Source: Desulfuromonas sp. DDH964 (lineage in GTDB: Bacteria > Desulfobacterota > Desulfuromonadia > Desulfuromonadales > DDH964). Taken from it: a DNA stretch of 64,000 nt. The stretch spans positions 2,542,001 to 2,606,000 of the forward strand of contig NZ_CP015080.1 of assembly GCF_001611275.1 (NCBI RefSeq), given 5' to 3'. Shown piece after piece: positions 48,077-57,451 of the stretch. The notes below the pieces were generated by a model. The model searched no databases and was not told the origin of the DNA. It saw only the letters and a list, made by a program, of their open reading frames with translations. Position 1 is the stretch's first letter; every line of letters starts with the position of its first letter. The position numbers and the translations under genes are program-made.

Positions 48077-49198
48077 TCAATAACTTTTCGGGTTGTGTTC
48101 GACGCCATGGCAGTTCAACAGACAGCTGCCGTGCCTGCTGGCCACCCCCTGGGCATTAAACTCGAGCTTGTTGTCGGCATTGGGCTGCACGAAGTCTTTG
48201 TTAAAAGAAATCAGAAATTGATATCGGTTGCTACCATGGGCGTCATGGCAGGAAAAACAGGTCGTCCCAAGTTTCCCAGTTGCCACGTTACCCTTAATAT
48301 GAAGCGCATGATAAGGGAAACTTTCATTACCGAGGATACTCGTCCGGCTGTGGCACTTGTAGCACAGGGCGTAGGCGAACTCGCTCTCGGGCCGTTCGTC
48401 TTCCATCTCATAATTGTTAACGAGCAGACCCCTGTAATTCGACCCATGCGGTCCCTTGGGACCGGCCGAGTCGTCATTCCCATGACAATCCCGGCACGAG
48501 ATGACAGAAATGTCACCAGGCTTCTCCTGACGCGTTGCGTAGGGAGTTTTGAGGCTGATCACATACGCATTTCGCCCCTCCCCTTCGATCGGATGGAAGG
48601 AGGTGTTCGTAACGGAAAATTCTGCGTGTTTGTTGGAAGAATCGGACGGCAGGTTGGCACTCTCGGCGTGACACTTGTAACAAAGTTCGTACTCTTCGGT
48701 AAGTTCGACTGTGAAATTACCGACCCGCTTTCCGGAAAGCCCCCGGAAGGGGGTGTCACGATCCAGCTGGTGCGGCTCGTGACAATCCACACATTCGGCG
48801 TGCCGCGCCGCATTCACCAACTCCTCGGGAAGCGCCTCGTTGGCCTGATGCACCCCACTGGTCGCCAAAACCGGATGGTTGTATGGTTTACGCAATTCCG
48901 CACCGATATCCCGCAAGGCCCCGGCCCCCTCCGACTTCAGGTAGCCCCGGCGGCTCATCTCCTGACGTCCCTGGCTGTCGCCGTGGCAAACGAGGCAGGC
49001 CTGCTCCTCTCCGGAAATGCTCATGGACATCCCCCGGTGGCAGGCACGACAGGATTTTGGCAGCAGGGTCTTGTCGCCGTGTACACCCTGCAGCATGCTG
49101 GCCCCGGGAGCGGCAAACGCAGCCCAGGGCGCGACTATAAGCAGCAGGGCAAAAAGCGCAAATTTAGGCATCAGATTCCGTCGACGAAAATTGGTCAT
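48077..49198 (-). CDS. Periplasmic or secreted octaheme-type c-type cytochrome
   Basis: The protein has 373 residues and a signal peptide with an Arg-rich start (MTNFRRRNLMPKFALFALLL, cleavage near AFAAPG). There are seven CXXCH sites (CRACH, CLVCH, CVDCH, CYKCH, CRDCH, CYKCH, CFSCH) and a last CX3CH (CLLNCH), giving eight probable haems. The spacing of CVDCHEPH and CFSCHDAHG resembles doubled-CXXCH cytochromes. It begins two bases after the tetraheme cytochrome stop, so the two are probably co-translated. A start at MPKFAL (49171) is possible. Probable role: electron transfer between periplasm and outside. Confidence 0.9.
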   Translation of the reverse strand: MTNFRRRNLMPKFALFALLLIVAPWAAFAAPGASMLQGVHGDKTLLPKSCRACHRGMSMSISGEEQACLVCHGDSQGRQEMSRRGYLKSEGAGALRDIGAELRKPYNHPVLATSGVHQANEALPEELVNAARHAECVDCHEPHQLDRDTPFRGLSGKRVGNFTVELTEEYELCYKCHAESANLPSDSSNKHAEFSVTNTSFHPIEGEGRNAYVISLKTPYATRQEKPGDISVISCRDCHGNDDSAGPKGPHGSNYRGLLVNNYEMEDERPESEFAYALCYKCHSRTSILGNESFPYHALHIKGNVATGKLGTTCFSCHDAHGSNRYQFLISFNKDFVQPNADNKLEFNAQGVASRHGSCLLNCHGVEHNPKSY

Positions 49199-49200
49199 GG

Positions 49201-50004
49201 TCAGAAGGTGTTATGCCCCGCCCCGACCCCACCTCCGGCGGGAAGACCTCCGGAAGAGAACGCCGGTCCGTGGCAGGCATTACAGGTCGTGTCATAATCG
49301 CTAACAGCACTGGCATCGTTGGTGTAATGGGCCCACATGGGGAGGTCGTAACTGGCGTTTCGCGTGTCGTTGTGGGGATCATGGCAGGTGGTGCACTGCA
49401 TTCGCTTTTCCTTATCCAGGTACTCTATTGGGGGCTCGATATAGTTACCTTTGCCGACGACAGCGCTCAGGGTACCTTGCACGGTCCCGTCGTAGACAAA
49501 GGAAATCGGGTGGGAGGTCGTCAAGTCGATCGTCCCCTGAGCGGACATGGTCAAGTTGGCAATTGTGCCCCGACTGATGACTTCGCCGACCGCAGAAACC
49601 CCGTCATGGCAGGAAAGGCAAAGTCGCGACGCCCCGTTCGGGTACTCGATGGTGGGATCGGTATTGGTATACTTGGCCGCGGGAATTTCGTCGATGGAAA
49701 TTGCCGCCAGATTGCCGTAGAGGGGAAATCCGCCACTCGGCCTCGTGGGGTCGTTGCGGTTCCAGAGTGGACCCTTGGTGGAAGCACCATGCGGCGTATG
49801 GCAAAAGACGCAAACCTGTTGCACGTTCTCATTCGACGTCGCATGGATGGCACTTTGGCTGTTGCTGGAAAGGTTGTGCGGATGGTCGTTGACCCCGCCG
49901 GTCCCTGCACTCAGCTTCTGTGCGGCGTCAGCAGTGCCAAGGACCAGGAGCCCCCCCCCCAGGCAACCCAGACCGTACAGCAAAATTTTTTTTAGGTAGA
50001 CCAT
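49201..50004 (-). CDS. Tetraheme c-type cytochrome, OmcE-like in appearance
   Basis: The protein has 267 residues from MVYLKKILLYGLG with signal peptide cleavage near GTADA. Four haem sites are seen: CVFCHTPHGAS, CLSCHDGVSAVG, CTTCHDPHND and CNACHG. Between them lies GPLWNRNDPTRPSGGFPLYG and several spare His residues (NDHPHNLSS, TSHPISF, WAHYTND, GAGHNTF) that could be distal ligands. This arrangement recalls OmcE of Geobacter, which polymerises into extracellular haem filaments. That relation is from memory of the family pattern and is not proven here. A GTG at 50016 is a less likely start. Confidence 0.88.
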   Translation of the reverse strand: MVYLKKILLYGLGCLGGGLLVLGTADAAQKLSAGTGGVNDHPHNLSSNSQSAIHATSNENVQQVCVFCHTPHGASTKGPLWNRNDPTRPSGGFPLYGNLAAISIDEIPAAKYTNTDPTIEYPNGASRLCLSCHDGVSAVGEVISRGTIANLTMSAQGTIDLTTSHPISFVYDGTVQGTLSAVVGKGNYIEPPIEYLDKEKRMQCTTCHDPHNDTRNASYDLPMWAHYTNDASAVSDYDTTCNACHGPAFSSGGLPAGGGVGAGHNTF

Positions 50005-50103
50005 ATCTCGTCTCACGGGCAGAACTGGATGTGGATAGCAATCACCCCGACCTGGCTAGGTAATGCAAGAAAAACACCATCGCTACAGCGGCACCACTCG
50101 ATT

Positions 50104-51141
50104 TCAGGGGCTGACCAGGTACTGAAAGATCTGTACCCGGAAGTTACAGGCATCCACAGCATATAGCCGATCGTGGTTGTCCATGAAAAGCCCGGCAGGC
50201 AGACAAAACTGCCCGGCGCCTCGTCCCGGCTGACCGAAATACAGCAGCAAATTCCCTTCCGAATCGAAAACCTGGATATTATCGAATGCCGCATCAGTCA
50301 CGTAAATATTGCCTGTCGAATCAAGGGCAATTCCACGAGGTCTGGCAAAAGTCCCGGGTCCGTCGCCTAGCTGGCCGATGTACCCCAGAAAATTTCCTTG
50401 GGAATCCTGAACTTCAACGCGAAAATTCAAACTATCAACAACAAAAATCCGACCGTCCTTGGCCACCACCACCGCGGTAGGGTGATTAAACCCTCCCCCT
50501 TGGCCGGAACCGCGGATGGTTTTCTGATAGGCCAGGTTGCGGTCAAAAACCTCGACGGTCCCTTCCAGGACATCTACGACATAGAGCTGCCCGGCGGAAT
50601 CGACCGCCAGACCGCCGGGGCGGGAAAAGGGTTTGTTGGGCTGGACAAAGCCCTGCCATTTCCCCGAATAGTCGAAAATTGAAACGCTTCGTGCTATTGA
50701 ATCGGCGACGAAAATCCTCCCCTGGCCAGAATCGACGGCGATTCCCACCGGCGAGGTCAGAGGCCGGTTGGCAGCACTAAGCCACTGCTCGTGCGTTCCC
50801 CGTGTCAGGTCGAAGCGATGGATAGCGGGGGTCCCGGAATCGGTGACCCAGATGCGTCCTTCGCCATCGGCGACAACCCCGTAGGCATTGGCCAACGGCC
50901 TCGGGGTCCGATCCTTTCCTGCCAACCACTCGAAAAACCTGTTCCCTTTGCTGCCATCCCCTTCGCCAATGTTCTCCTCATTAACCGTCCGCAGGAATCG
51001 GATTCGCGGTGGCGAGGGAGCTTGGGGCCATGCGAGGTTTATCTCAGGGTTGCTCCACCTCGCTCCGGATGACAATCCGGAGGAACAACCACCCAGGCAC
51101 AACAGACCGCCTAGAGCCAACCAACTCCAAGAGCGCAGCAA
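50104..51141 (-). CDS. NHL-repeat beta-propeller lipoprotein
   Basis: The protein has 345 residues. A lipoprotein signal ends at Cys19 (LGGLLCLGGC). About six NHL repeats follow, such as GVVADGEGRIWVTDSGTPAI, GIAVDSGQGRIFVADSIARS, GLAVDSAGQLYVVDVLEG and GIALDSTGNIYVTDAAFDN. Such propellers are protein-binding scaffolds. NHL proteins lie next to extracellular cytochrome genes in Geobacter relatives, so a role in cytochrome export or assembly is a fair inference. It lies between the PpiC and tetraheme genes. Confidence 0.92.
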   Translation of the reverse strand: MLRSWSWLALGGLLCLGGCSSGLSSGARWSNPEINLAWPQAPSPPRIRFLRTVNEENIGEGDGSKGNRFFEWLAGKDRTPRPLANAYGVVADGEGRIWVTDSGTPAIHRFDLTRGTHEQWLSAANRPLTSPVGIAVDSGQGRIFVADSIARSVSIFDYSGKWQGFVQPNKPFSRPGGLAVDSAGQLYVVDVLEGTVEVFDRNLAYQKTIRGSGQGGGFNHPTAVVVAKDGRIFVVDSLNFRVEVQDSQGNFLGYIGQLGDGPGTFARPRGIALDSTGNIYVTDAAFDNIQVFDSEGNLLLYFGQPGRGAGQFCLPAGLFMDNHDRLYAVDACNFRVQIFQYLVSP

Positions 51142-51154
51142 GGTACAACACCCC

Positions 51155-52111
51155 CTAATAATATTTAACTGGATACTTTTCTTTCAGGGCGTCCATCCAA
51201 TCCTTGGTTAATTGTTCCCGTTGCTGTTTTTCCAGGTCGCTTTTGATCTTGTCATGCATCTCTTCATACGATAGTTGCTTTGGCTCTTTGACTTCGAACA
51301 ATTTAATTATGTGATACCCATACATGGTTTTTATGGGTCCAGATATTTCACCGGGTTTCATCGACTTTAACGCTGCGTCAAATTCAGGGACAGTCTGTCC
51401 CTCATGAAAAGTACCAAGATCGCCGCCGACGTAACGGGTCCGGTCATCGGAATTGTAATATGCCAGGTTATAAAAATCATCTCCAGCCTTGGCTTTTTCA
51501 AGAAGATCCTCGGCCTTTTCTAGCAGAACGGTACGCTCTTCCTGGTTGGATGAGGGGTCGACTTTAATCAGGATGTGGCTTGCGTGATATTGTCTGGGGC
51601 GCTTGAAGCGTGCCTTGTTCGTTTCGTAATACTCCTTGATTTTTGTTTCCGGTACCTTGACCTTACTGCCAACGGCAGCCTCTTCGGCCTTTTCAGCAAG
51701 AAGGTCCCGGTAAATGTCGGCGCGCAGGAATCCGGCTCCCTCCGCGCCAATTGCATCCCTAAAATCAGCTTCCGATTTAAATCGGTCCCGGATTTTCTGA
51801 AAACGCCTGTCAACCTCACCATTATCGACAACCAGTTCCTCACTGAGGGCGTACAGAACTTTCAACGCGCGTTGAACCAAACCATCCAAGGCTTTCTTTT
51901 TGATTTCCTGAATCTTCTCCGGTGAAACACCGCCATGAAAGCTGACATTTAAGGGGAGAACTTTCTGGATTGCCTGATTCATCTCCTGATTGGAGATCGT
52001 CAGGCTTCCGACCTGGGCAACACCTTCGGCCTCGGCAGCAAACACCGATACATTAAAAATTCCGGCACATAAAAAGACCAGAGCAACCAGGCCGCGAAAA
52101 GCATAAAGCAT
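51155..52111 (-). CDS. PpiC/parvulin-type periplasmic peptidyl-prolyl isomerase
   Basis: The protein has 318 residues. Signal peptide MLYAFRGLVALVFLCAGIFN ends near VFAAEA. A SurA-like helical chaperone part (about 30-160) precedes a parvulin domain (RQYHASHILIKVDPSSNQEE, GGDLGTFHEGQTVPEFDAAL, GPIKTMYGYHIIKLFEV). A GGAG box lies before the ATG at 52111. It folds exported proteins. It has two possible contexts: foldase for the cytochrome/NHL genes downstream, or positional counterpart of ppiD after the tig-clpPX-lon-hup block upstream. Confidence 0.92.
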   Translation of the reverse strand: MLYAFRGLVALVFLCAGIFNVSVFAAEAEGVAQVGSLTISNQEMNQAIQKVLPLNVSFHGGVSPEKIQEIKKKALDGLVQRALKVLYALSEELVVDNGEVDRRFQKIRDRFKSEADFRDAIGAEGAGFLRADIYRDLLAEKAEEAAVGSKVKVPETKIKEYYETNKARFKRPRQYHASHILIKVDPSSNQEERTVLLEKAEDLLEKAKAGDDFYNLAYYNSDDRTRYVGGDLGTFHEGQTVPEFDAALKSMKPGEISGPIKTMYGYHIIKLFEVKEPKQLSYEEMHDKIKSDLEKQQREQLTKDWMDALKEKYPVKYY

Positions 52112-52146
52112 TTTATAATCTCCTTTAATCTCAGGTGGGTCGAATT

Positions 52147-52212
52147 CCCCGAAGCTTGCTTCGATGAAAGCGATCAATCTAAACTTTTGATACCCCGTAG
52201 CTTGCTGCGGGG
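52147..52212. repeat. REP-like pair of hairpins
   Basis: Two related units, CCCCGAAGCTTGCTTCGATGA (52147-52167) and CCCCGTAGCTTGCTGCGGGG (52193-52212), each form a hairpin with a TT loop. The second is a nine-base stem. They lie between the PpiC gene and a tRNA cluster. They look like dispersed REP elements. Confidence 0.55.
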
Positions 52213-52288
52213 AGATTCATTGGATTGGTCAGGAACCGTTATCATAGGGAACCGACTCAGGCAAAGTCAAGTCATAGACCCAAAGTAC

Positions 52289-52326
52289 AAAGAGGAGGCG
52301 AACCATTGCGAGTTCGCCTCCTCTTT
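52289..52326 (-). terminator. Hairpin terminator after the tRNA-Asp/Val/Asp cluster
   Basis: A 15-base perfect stem (52289-52303 with 52312-52326, core GAGGAGGCGAAC) with an eight-base loop. On the minus strand it is the first structure after tRNA-Asp. The T tract is part of the stem (CTTTG), so it is not a perfect terminator. Confidence 0.6.
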
Positions 52327-52339
52327 GCATTCAATAAAA

Positions 52340-52416
52340 TGGCGGGGCTGACGGGACTCGAACCCGCGACCTCCGGCGTGACAGGCCGGCGTTGTAACCG
52401 ACTCTACTACAGCCCC
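52340..52416 (-). tRNA. tRNA-Asp (GTC), copy 1
   Basis: 77 bases with encoded CCA. Acceptor GGGGCTG pairs with CAGCCCC, the anticodon loop is CTGTCAC and the T loop is GGGTTCGAGTCC. The sequence is identical to the copy at 52554-52630. Confidence 0.97.
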
Positions 52417-52450
52417 ATATCTGTTTGACTCTGTTGCTACCGCTGAGGAC

Positions 52451-52526
52451 TGGTGGGCGAAACAGGGATCGAACCTGTGACCCTCGGCTTGTAAGGCCGA
52501 TGCTCTCCCAGCTGAGCTATTCGCCC
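52451..52526 (-). tRNA. tRNA-Val (TAC)
   Basis: 76 bases with CCA. Acceptor GGGCGAA pairs with TTCGCCC, and the anticodon loop CTTACAA carries TAC. It lies between two identical tRNA-Asp genes. Confidence 0.97.
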
Positions 52527-52553
52527 CGGCAGCCAGTAAACAAGGAAAGGAAA

Positions 52554-52630
52554 TGGCGGGGCTGACGGGACTCGAACCCGCGACCTCCGGCGTGACAGGC
52601 CGGCGTTGTAACCGACTCTACTACAGCCCC
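52554..52630 (-). tRNA. tRNA-Asp (GTC), copy 2
   Basis: 77 bases with CCA, the same sequence as copy 1. It is first in the direction of transcription. Confidence 0.97.
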
Positions 52631-52642
52631 ATTTCTTAGACA

Positions 52643-52707
52643 GAAAATAGGAAACAAAAATAGTCGTTAAGTGGGAGCGAAGCCGGCTATTTCCGTTTCC
52701 TATTTCC
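52643..52707. repeat. Long imperfect inverted repeat between HU and tRNA-Asp
   Basis: The arms at 52643-52663 and 52687-52707 match over 21 bases with three mismatches, and each contains an AATAG-GAAAC-AATAG pattern. The loop is 23 bases. It could end the HU transcript or be a dispersed repeat; it has no T tract. Confidence 0.5.
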
Positions 52708-52751
52708 CTGATTTTTTAGCCGCTGGTGGCAGGACAGCGGGGTGAAGCAAT

Positions 52752-53024
52752 TTAGTTGACCGAATCCTTGAGAGCCTTGCCAGCCTTGAATTTGGGGGTC
52801 TTGGCGGCAGGGATGTTGATCTTGGCGCCAGTCTGGGGATTTTTGCCCGTACGGGCCGCACGAGCGCTAACACTGAAGGTACCGAATCCAACCAGGGCGA
52901 CTTTCTCGCCGGCCTTGAGAGCATCGGTCACCGCATCGGCAAATGCTTTAAGTGCCTTCTCGGCATCGGTTTTGCTCAGACCTGCTTTTTCTGCCATCGC
53001 ATTAACAAGATCCGCTTTCGTCAC
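52752..53024 (-). CDS. hup: HU-family DNA-binding protein
   Basis: The 90-residue protein starts TKADLVNAMAEKAGLSKTDA after a GTG initiation codon and carries the DNA-binding arm GFGTFSVSARAARTGKNPQT. It bends and compacts DNA as a dimer. The GTG at 53024 has GGAGG six bases upstream; the nearby ATG is out of frame and meets TGA at once. Its place after lon matches hupB in E. coli. Confidence 0.96.
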   Translation of the reverse strand: MTKADLVNAMAEKAGLSKTDAEKALKAFADAVTDALKAGEKVALVGFGTFSVSARAARTGKNPQTGAKINIPAAKTPKFKAGKALKDSVN

Positions 53025-53076
53025 AACATACCTCCACGTATTAGGGATTATTAAAGCCCTGCTGAAATCGCGATAC

Positions 53077-53106
53077 TTATATCAGAGTTGGAAAAAGAGT
53101 GTCAAG
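53077..53106 (-). promoter_or_regulatory. Sigma-70 promoter of the HU gene
   Basis: The minus strand reads TTGACA (53106-53101), an 18-base spacer and TATAAG (53082-53077). This gives an untranslated leader of about 45 bases. Confidence 0.82.
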
Positions 53107-53126
53107 AGAATATTTCCGCCGCAACC

Positions 53127-55544
53127 CTAATGGTGGAGCGGTTCTTCGGCCTCCGGGCGGTAGTCTTCAGCCGGTGGGAGCGAGCTCAGGGGGAGGTCGA
53201 CCAGCAGGGCCCTCTCCAGGACCTCGTCCATGTGTCCAACCGGGGTCACAGTCAGTGCCTTGAGTATCTGCGCCGGCACCTCTTCCAGGTTCTTTTCGTT
53301 CTCCTTGGGGATTAAAACCTTGGAAATCCCTGCCCGCCTGGCCGCCAGAAGCTTCTCCTTGAGGCCACCAATCGGCAGAACCCGGCCGCGCAGGGTGATT
53401 TCTCCAGTCATCGCCAGGTCGCGGTCGACACTACGGCCGGTAAGGGCTGAGGCCAGGGCCGTTGCCATGGTGATCCCGGCCGACGGCCCGTCCTTGGGGA
53501 TGGCCCCCTCGGGGACATGAATGTGGATATCGAGCTTCTGGTAAAAATCCTTCTCCAGGCCCAGCTCGGTCCAGCGCGAACGAACGTAACTGAGGGCCGC
53601 CTGGGCTGATTCACGCATCACCTCACCGAGCTTGCCGGTGATGGTCAGCTTGCCCTGGCCGGGGAGGATAGCCGTCTCGATCGTCAGCAACTCACCGCCG
53701 ACTTCGGTCCAGGCCAGCCCGGTGGCCATGCCGACCCGACTCTCCTCATCACGAACACCGTAACTGTACCGGGGGACGCCGAGATATTTCTTGACCTGGG
53801 CGGCAGCGACATTGAAGCGGCGCTGCTTCTCTTCTGATTTGACCAGCTCCCGTGCAATCTTGCGGCAGATGTTGGCCAGTTCCCGTTCCAGGTTGCGCAC
53901 GCCGGCCTCGCGGGTGTATCGGCGGATAATCTCGTAGAGAGCGGTTTCGGAAAACTGAACCTGGTCAAGGGCCAGGCCATGGGCCGCGAGCTGCTTGGGC
54001 ACCAGATAGCGCCGGGAAATATTCAGCTTTTCTTCCTCGGTATACCCCTCGATGCGGATCACTTCCATCCGGTCCCGCAACGGCCCGGGAATAGAGAAGA
54101 GATTGTTCGCCGTGGCGATAAAAAGGACGCTAGACAGGTCGTATTCGACATCGAGAAAATGATCGCCGAAGCTGTTGTTCTGTTCCGGATCGAGGACCTC
54201 CAGCAGGGCAGAGGACGGATCACCGCGGAAATCGGTGCTCATCTTGTCGATTTCATCGAGCAAAAAGACCGGGTTTTTTACCCCGACCTTGCGCAGGCTC
54301 TGGATGATTTTGCCCGGCATGGCGCCGATGTAGGTCCGGCGATGGCCGCGGATTTCGGCCTCATCGCGGACGCCACCGAGAGAGATGCGGACAAATTTCC
54401 GGCCGAGAGAACGGGCGACGGAGCGTCCCAGCGAGGTCTTGCCGACCCCGGGAGGTCCGACCAGGCAGAGGATCGGCCCCTTGATCTTCTTGACCAGGGC
54501 CTGGACCGCAAGGTACTCGATGATCCGCTCCTTGACCCGCTCCAGCCCGTAATGATCCTCCTCCAACACCTGTTCGGCAAAGGCGAGATCGAGCCGGTCG
54601 CGGCTTGCCTTGCGCCAGGGGAGGGAGATCATCCAGTCGAGGTAGTTGCGCACGACGGTCGCCTCGGCGGACATCGGCGACATCATTTTCAGTTTCCGCA
54701 GTTCGCTGTTCGATTTCTCCGTGGCTTCACGGGACATCCGTTTTTTACTGATCTTCTCTTCGAGTTCGCGCAGCTCCTGCTTGAACTCGTCCTTGTCCCC
54801 GAGTTCCTTCTGGATCGCCCGCATCTGCTCGTTGAGGTAGTACTCCTTCTGGCTGCGCTCCATCTGGCTCTTGACGCGGTTGCGAATCTTCTTCTCGATC
54901 TGCAGAATTTCGACTTCCCGCTCGAGCATGGCGAGGAGCTGTTCCAGACGCTCCTGGGGATTGATCAGTTCCAGCAGCTCCTGCTTTTCGGTGATCCGCA
55001 CACTGACCTGGGCAATGACCGTATCGGCCAACCGCCCCGGCTCGGTGATACCGGCGATCGAAGCCACCATCTCCGGGGGAACTTTTTTACTCAGGTTGAT
55101 GTAACTCTCAAAGGTGTCGCGGACGCTGCGCAGCAACGCCTCGATCTCCGGGGAATCGACCGGGAGATCGGCCAGACGCTCCGCCGAGACGAAGGTACAC
55201 CCCTCCCCGTTGACAACTTCGAGGATTTTGGCCCGTTCCTTCCCTTCGATCAGAACCTTGACAGTGCCATCGGGGAGTTTGAGGAGCTGGATGATCTGAC
55301 CGACACAGCCGGAATGGTAGATGTCGTCGAACTCCGGGTCATCGGTGCGGGGGTCGAGCTGGGTCGCCAGAAAGATTTCCCGGCCACGCTCCATCGCCCA
55401 TTCCAGCGCCTGGATGGAGCGCGCCCGACCGACGAAGAGGGGAGTAACCATGTGGGGGAAGATGACGATGTCACGCAGCGGCAGCAGGGGTAACAGCCCG
55501 CTGTCGAGCATCTCTTCGGCGATAGGTTCGGTCTTATCGGTCAT
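53127..55544 (-). CDS. lon: ATP-dependent protease Lon (LonA)
   Basis: The protein has 805 residues: N-terminal substrate domain ([20 protein letters not shown]), AAA+ module ([39 protein letters not shown]) and protease domain with Ser in [20 protein letters not shown] and Lys in [14 protein letters not shown]. It degrades damaged and regulatory proteins in the cytoplasm. It follows clpX by 39 bases. Confidence 0.97.
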   Translation of the reverse strand: MTDKTEPIAEEMLDSGLLPLLPLRDIVIFPHMVTPLFVGRARSIQALEWAMERGREIFLATQLDPRTDDPEFDDIYHSGCVGQIIQLLKLPDGTVKVLIEGKERAKILEVVNGEGCTFVSAERLADLPVDSPEIEALLRSVRDTFESYINLSKKVPPEMVASIAGITEPGRLADTVIAQVSVRITEKQELLELINPQERLEQLLAMLEREVEILQIEKKIRNRVKSQMERSQKEYYLNEQMRAIQKELGDKDEFKQELRELEEKISKKRMSREATEKSNSELRKLKMMSPMSAEATVVRNYLDWMISLPWRKASRDRLDLAFAEQVLEEDHYGLERVKERIIEYLAVQALVKKIKGPILCLVGPPGVGKTSLGRSVARSLGRKFVRISLGGVRDEAEIRGHRRTYIGAMPGKIIQSLRKVGVKNPVFLLDEIDKMSTDFRGDPSSALLEVLDPEQNNSFGDHFLDVEYDLSSVLFIATANNLFSIPGPLRDRMEVIRIEGYTEEEKLNISRRYLVPKQLAAHGLALDQVQFSETALYEIIRRYTREAGVRNLERELANICRKIARELVKSEEKQRRFNVAAAQVKKYLGVPRYSYGVRDEESRVGMATGLAWTEVGGELLTIETAILPGQGKLTITGKLGEVMRESAQAALSYVRSRWTELGLEKDFYQKLDIHIHVPEGAIPKDGPSAGITMATALASALTGRSVDRDLAMTGEITLRGRVLPIGGLKEKLLAARRAGISKVLIPKENEKNLEEVPAQILKALTVTPVGHMDEVLERALLVDLPLSSLPPAEDYRPEAEEPLHH

Positions 55545-55583
55545 GAGTGGAATGACCTTTCTCGACGCCGGCGTTCAAACAGT

Positions 55584-56834
55584 TCACGCCGACTCGGCGC
55601 ATTCGTAGAGGACGATCGGCCGGGCATTGCCAATGATGGTTTCCTCACTGATCACGACCTCTTTGACCCGGTCCTGGGACGGAATATCATACATGACCTC
55701 CAGCATGGCATTCTCGAGGATCGAGCGGAGGCCACGAGCGCCGGTCTTGCGCTTGAGCGCTTCCCTGGCAATGGCAACCAGGGCGCCGTCGGTGAAGCGA
55801 AGATGGACCTTTTCCATCTCGAAGAGCTTCTGGTATTGCTTGACGAGAGCGTTCCTGGGCTCCTTGAGAATCTGGATCAACGATTCCTCATCCAGTTCGT
55901 TAAGGGTGGCAACCACTGGCAGCCGGCCGATAAATTCGGGGATCAGGCCGTATTTCAGCAGGTCCGAGGGTTCGACCTGGGCGAGGATTTCTCCCAGGTT
56001 CTGTTCACTCTTGCGCCGGATATCGGCGCCAAAACCCATCCCTTTGGCACCGATACGCTGGGAAATAATGGTGTCGAGGCCGGAAAAGGCACCACCGCAG
56101 ATAAAGAGGATATTGGTGGTATCGACCTTGAGAAATTCCTGCTGGGGGTGCTTGCGCCCCCCCTTGGGAGGAACGCTCGCCATGGTCCCTTCGATGATTT
56201 TGAGCAGCGCCTGCTGCACCCCTTCGCCGGAGACATCCCGGGTGATCGACGGGGAATCGGACTTGCGGGCGACCTTGTCGACCTCGTCGATATAGATGAT
56301 CCCCTTCTGCGCTTTCTCGAGGTCGTAGTCGGCCGCCTGCAGCAGATTGAGAATGATATTCTCGACATCTTCACCGACATAACCCGCCTCGGTCAGGTTG
56401 GTGGCGTCGGCGATGGCAAAAGGAACGTCGAGGAGTCGGGCCAGGGTCTGGGCAAGGAGGGTCTTGCCGCTGCCGGTCGGTCCCAGGAGCAGGATGTTGC
56501 TCTTCTGCACCTCTACATCACCGGTACGGCCGGTATTCTCCACCCGCTTGTAATGATTGTAGACCGCGACCGCCAGGACCTTCTTGGCGCGCTCCTGGCC
56601 GATGACATACTCGTCCAGAACTTCCTTGATTTCGATCGGTTTGGGCAGGCTGCCAGTCCCGCTGCCGCCAGACTCCTCGAGCTTGGCTTCCTCGGCGATG
56701 ATGTCCTTGCACAGCTCGATACACTCATCGCAGATGTAGACCGCCGGGCCGGCAATCAGCTTCTTGACCTCGTCCTGGGCCTTGCCACAGAAGGAACAGA
56801 TCAGCTGTCCGGAATGCTCGTTGTTCGGGCTCAA
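55584..56834 (-). CDS. clpX: ClpX, ATPase subunit of ClpXP
   Basis: The protein has 416 residues. The zinc-binding domain shows [11 protein letters not shown] and [13 protein letters not shown]+ motifs are [35 protein letters not shown] and [20 protein letters not shown]. It unfolds proteins and passes them to ClpP. It lies 23 bases after clpP. Confidence 0.97.
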   Translation of the reverse strand: MSPNNEHSGQLICSFCGKAQDEVKKLIAGPAVYICDECIELCKDIIAEEAKLEESGGSGTGSLPKPIEIKEVLDEYVIGQERAKKVLAVAVYNHYKRVENTGRTGDVEVQKSNILLLGPTGSGKTLLAQTLARLLDVPFAIADATNLTEAGYVGEDVENIILNLLQAADYDLEKAQKGIIYIDEVDKVARKSDSPSITRDVSGEGVQQALLKIIEGTMASVPPKGGRKHPQQEFLKVDTTNILFICGGAFSGLDTIISQRIGAKGMGFGADIRRKSEQNLGEILAQVEPSDLLKYGLIPEFIGRLPVVATLNELDEESLIQILKEPRNALVKQYQKLFEMEKVHLRFTDGALVAIAREALKRKTGARGLRSILENAMLEVMYDIPSQDRVKEVVISEETIIGNARPIVLYECAESA

Positions 56835-56857
56835 TACTGCCTCCGTTCAGGGGTGAT

Positions 56858-57451
56858 TCAGATTTTGCTCTTCACGATGTCGTCGACGATACCATATTTC
56901 TTCGCCGCCTCGCTACCCATGAAGAAATCCCGCTCGGTGTCAGCCGCGATCCGCTCCAGCTTCTGTCCAGTGTGTTTTGCCAGAATCCCGTTCAGGGTAT
57001 CGCGCATGCGCAGAATCTCCTGGGCGTGGATATTGATGTCGGTCGCCTGTCCCTGGAAACCGCCGAGGGGCTGGTGAATCATGATCCGTGCATTGGGCAG
57101 AGCGAAGCGCTTCCCCTCCGACCCGGCCGCCAGCAGGACCGCCCCCATGCTCGCCGCCTGCCCGACACAGATGGTCGATACGGGAGCCTTCAGATACTGC
57201 ATTGTATCATAAATGGCCATACCAGCCGTCACCACCCCACCGGGGGAGTTGATATATAGGTGAATATCCTTTTCCGGATCCTCGGACTCGAGAAAGAGGA
57301 GCTGGGCAATGACCAGGTTGGCCATATGATCCTCAATCGCTCCGCCGAGAAAGATGATCCGGTCCTTGAGCAGTCGTGAATAGATATCGTAGGCGCGCTC
57401 GCCCCGTCCGGTCTGCTCAACCACCATCGGTACCAGGGTCATCAGCTTCAC
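56858..57451 (-). CDS. clpP: ClpP protease subunit
   Basis: The 197-residue protein has the catalytic triad Ser in [20 protein letters not shown], His in [14 protein letters not shown] and Asp in [10 protein letters not shown]. It forms the tetradecameric chamber used by ClpX. The ATG overlaps the tig stop by four bases. Confidence 0.97.
   Translation of the reverse strand: MKLMTLVPMVVEQTGRGERAYDIYSRLLKDRIIFLGGAIEDHMANLVIAQLLFLESEDPEKDIHLYINSPGGVVTAGMAIYDTMQYLKAPVSTICVGQAASMGAVLLAAGSEGKRFALPNARIMIHQPLGGFQGQATDINIHAQEILRMRDTLNGILAKHTGQKLERIAADTERDFFMGSEAAKKYGIVDDIVKSKI

Noticed and set aside
52340..52630. Possible CRISPR-like repeats from the two identical 77-base stretches
   Set aside because: They are complete tRNA-Asp genes with anticodon and CCA; the spacer is another tRNA.
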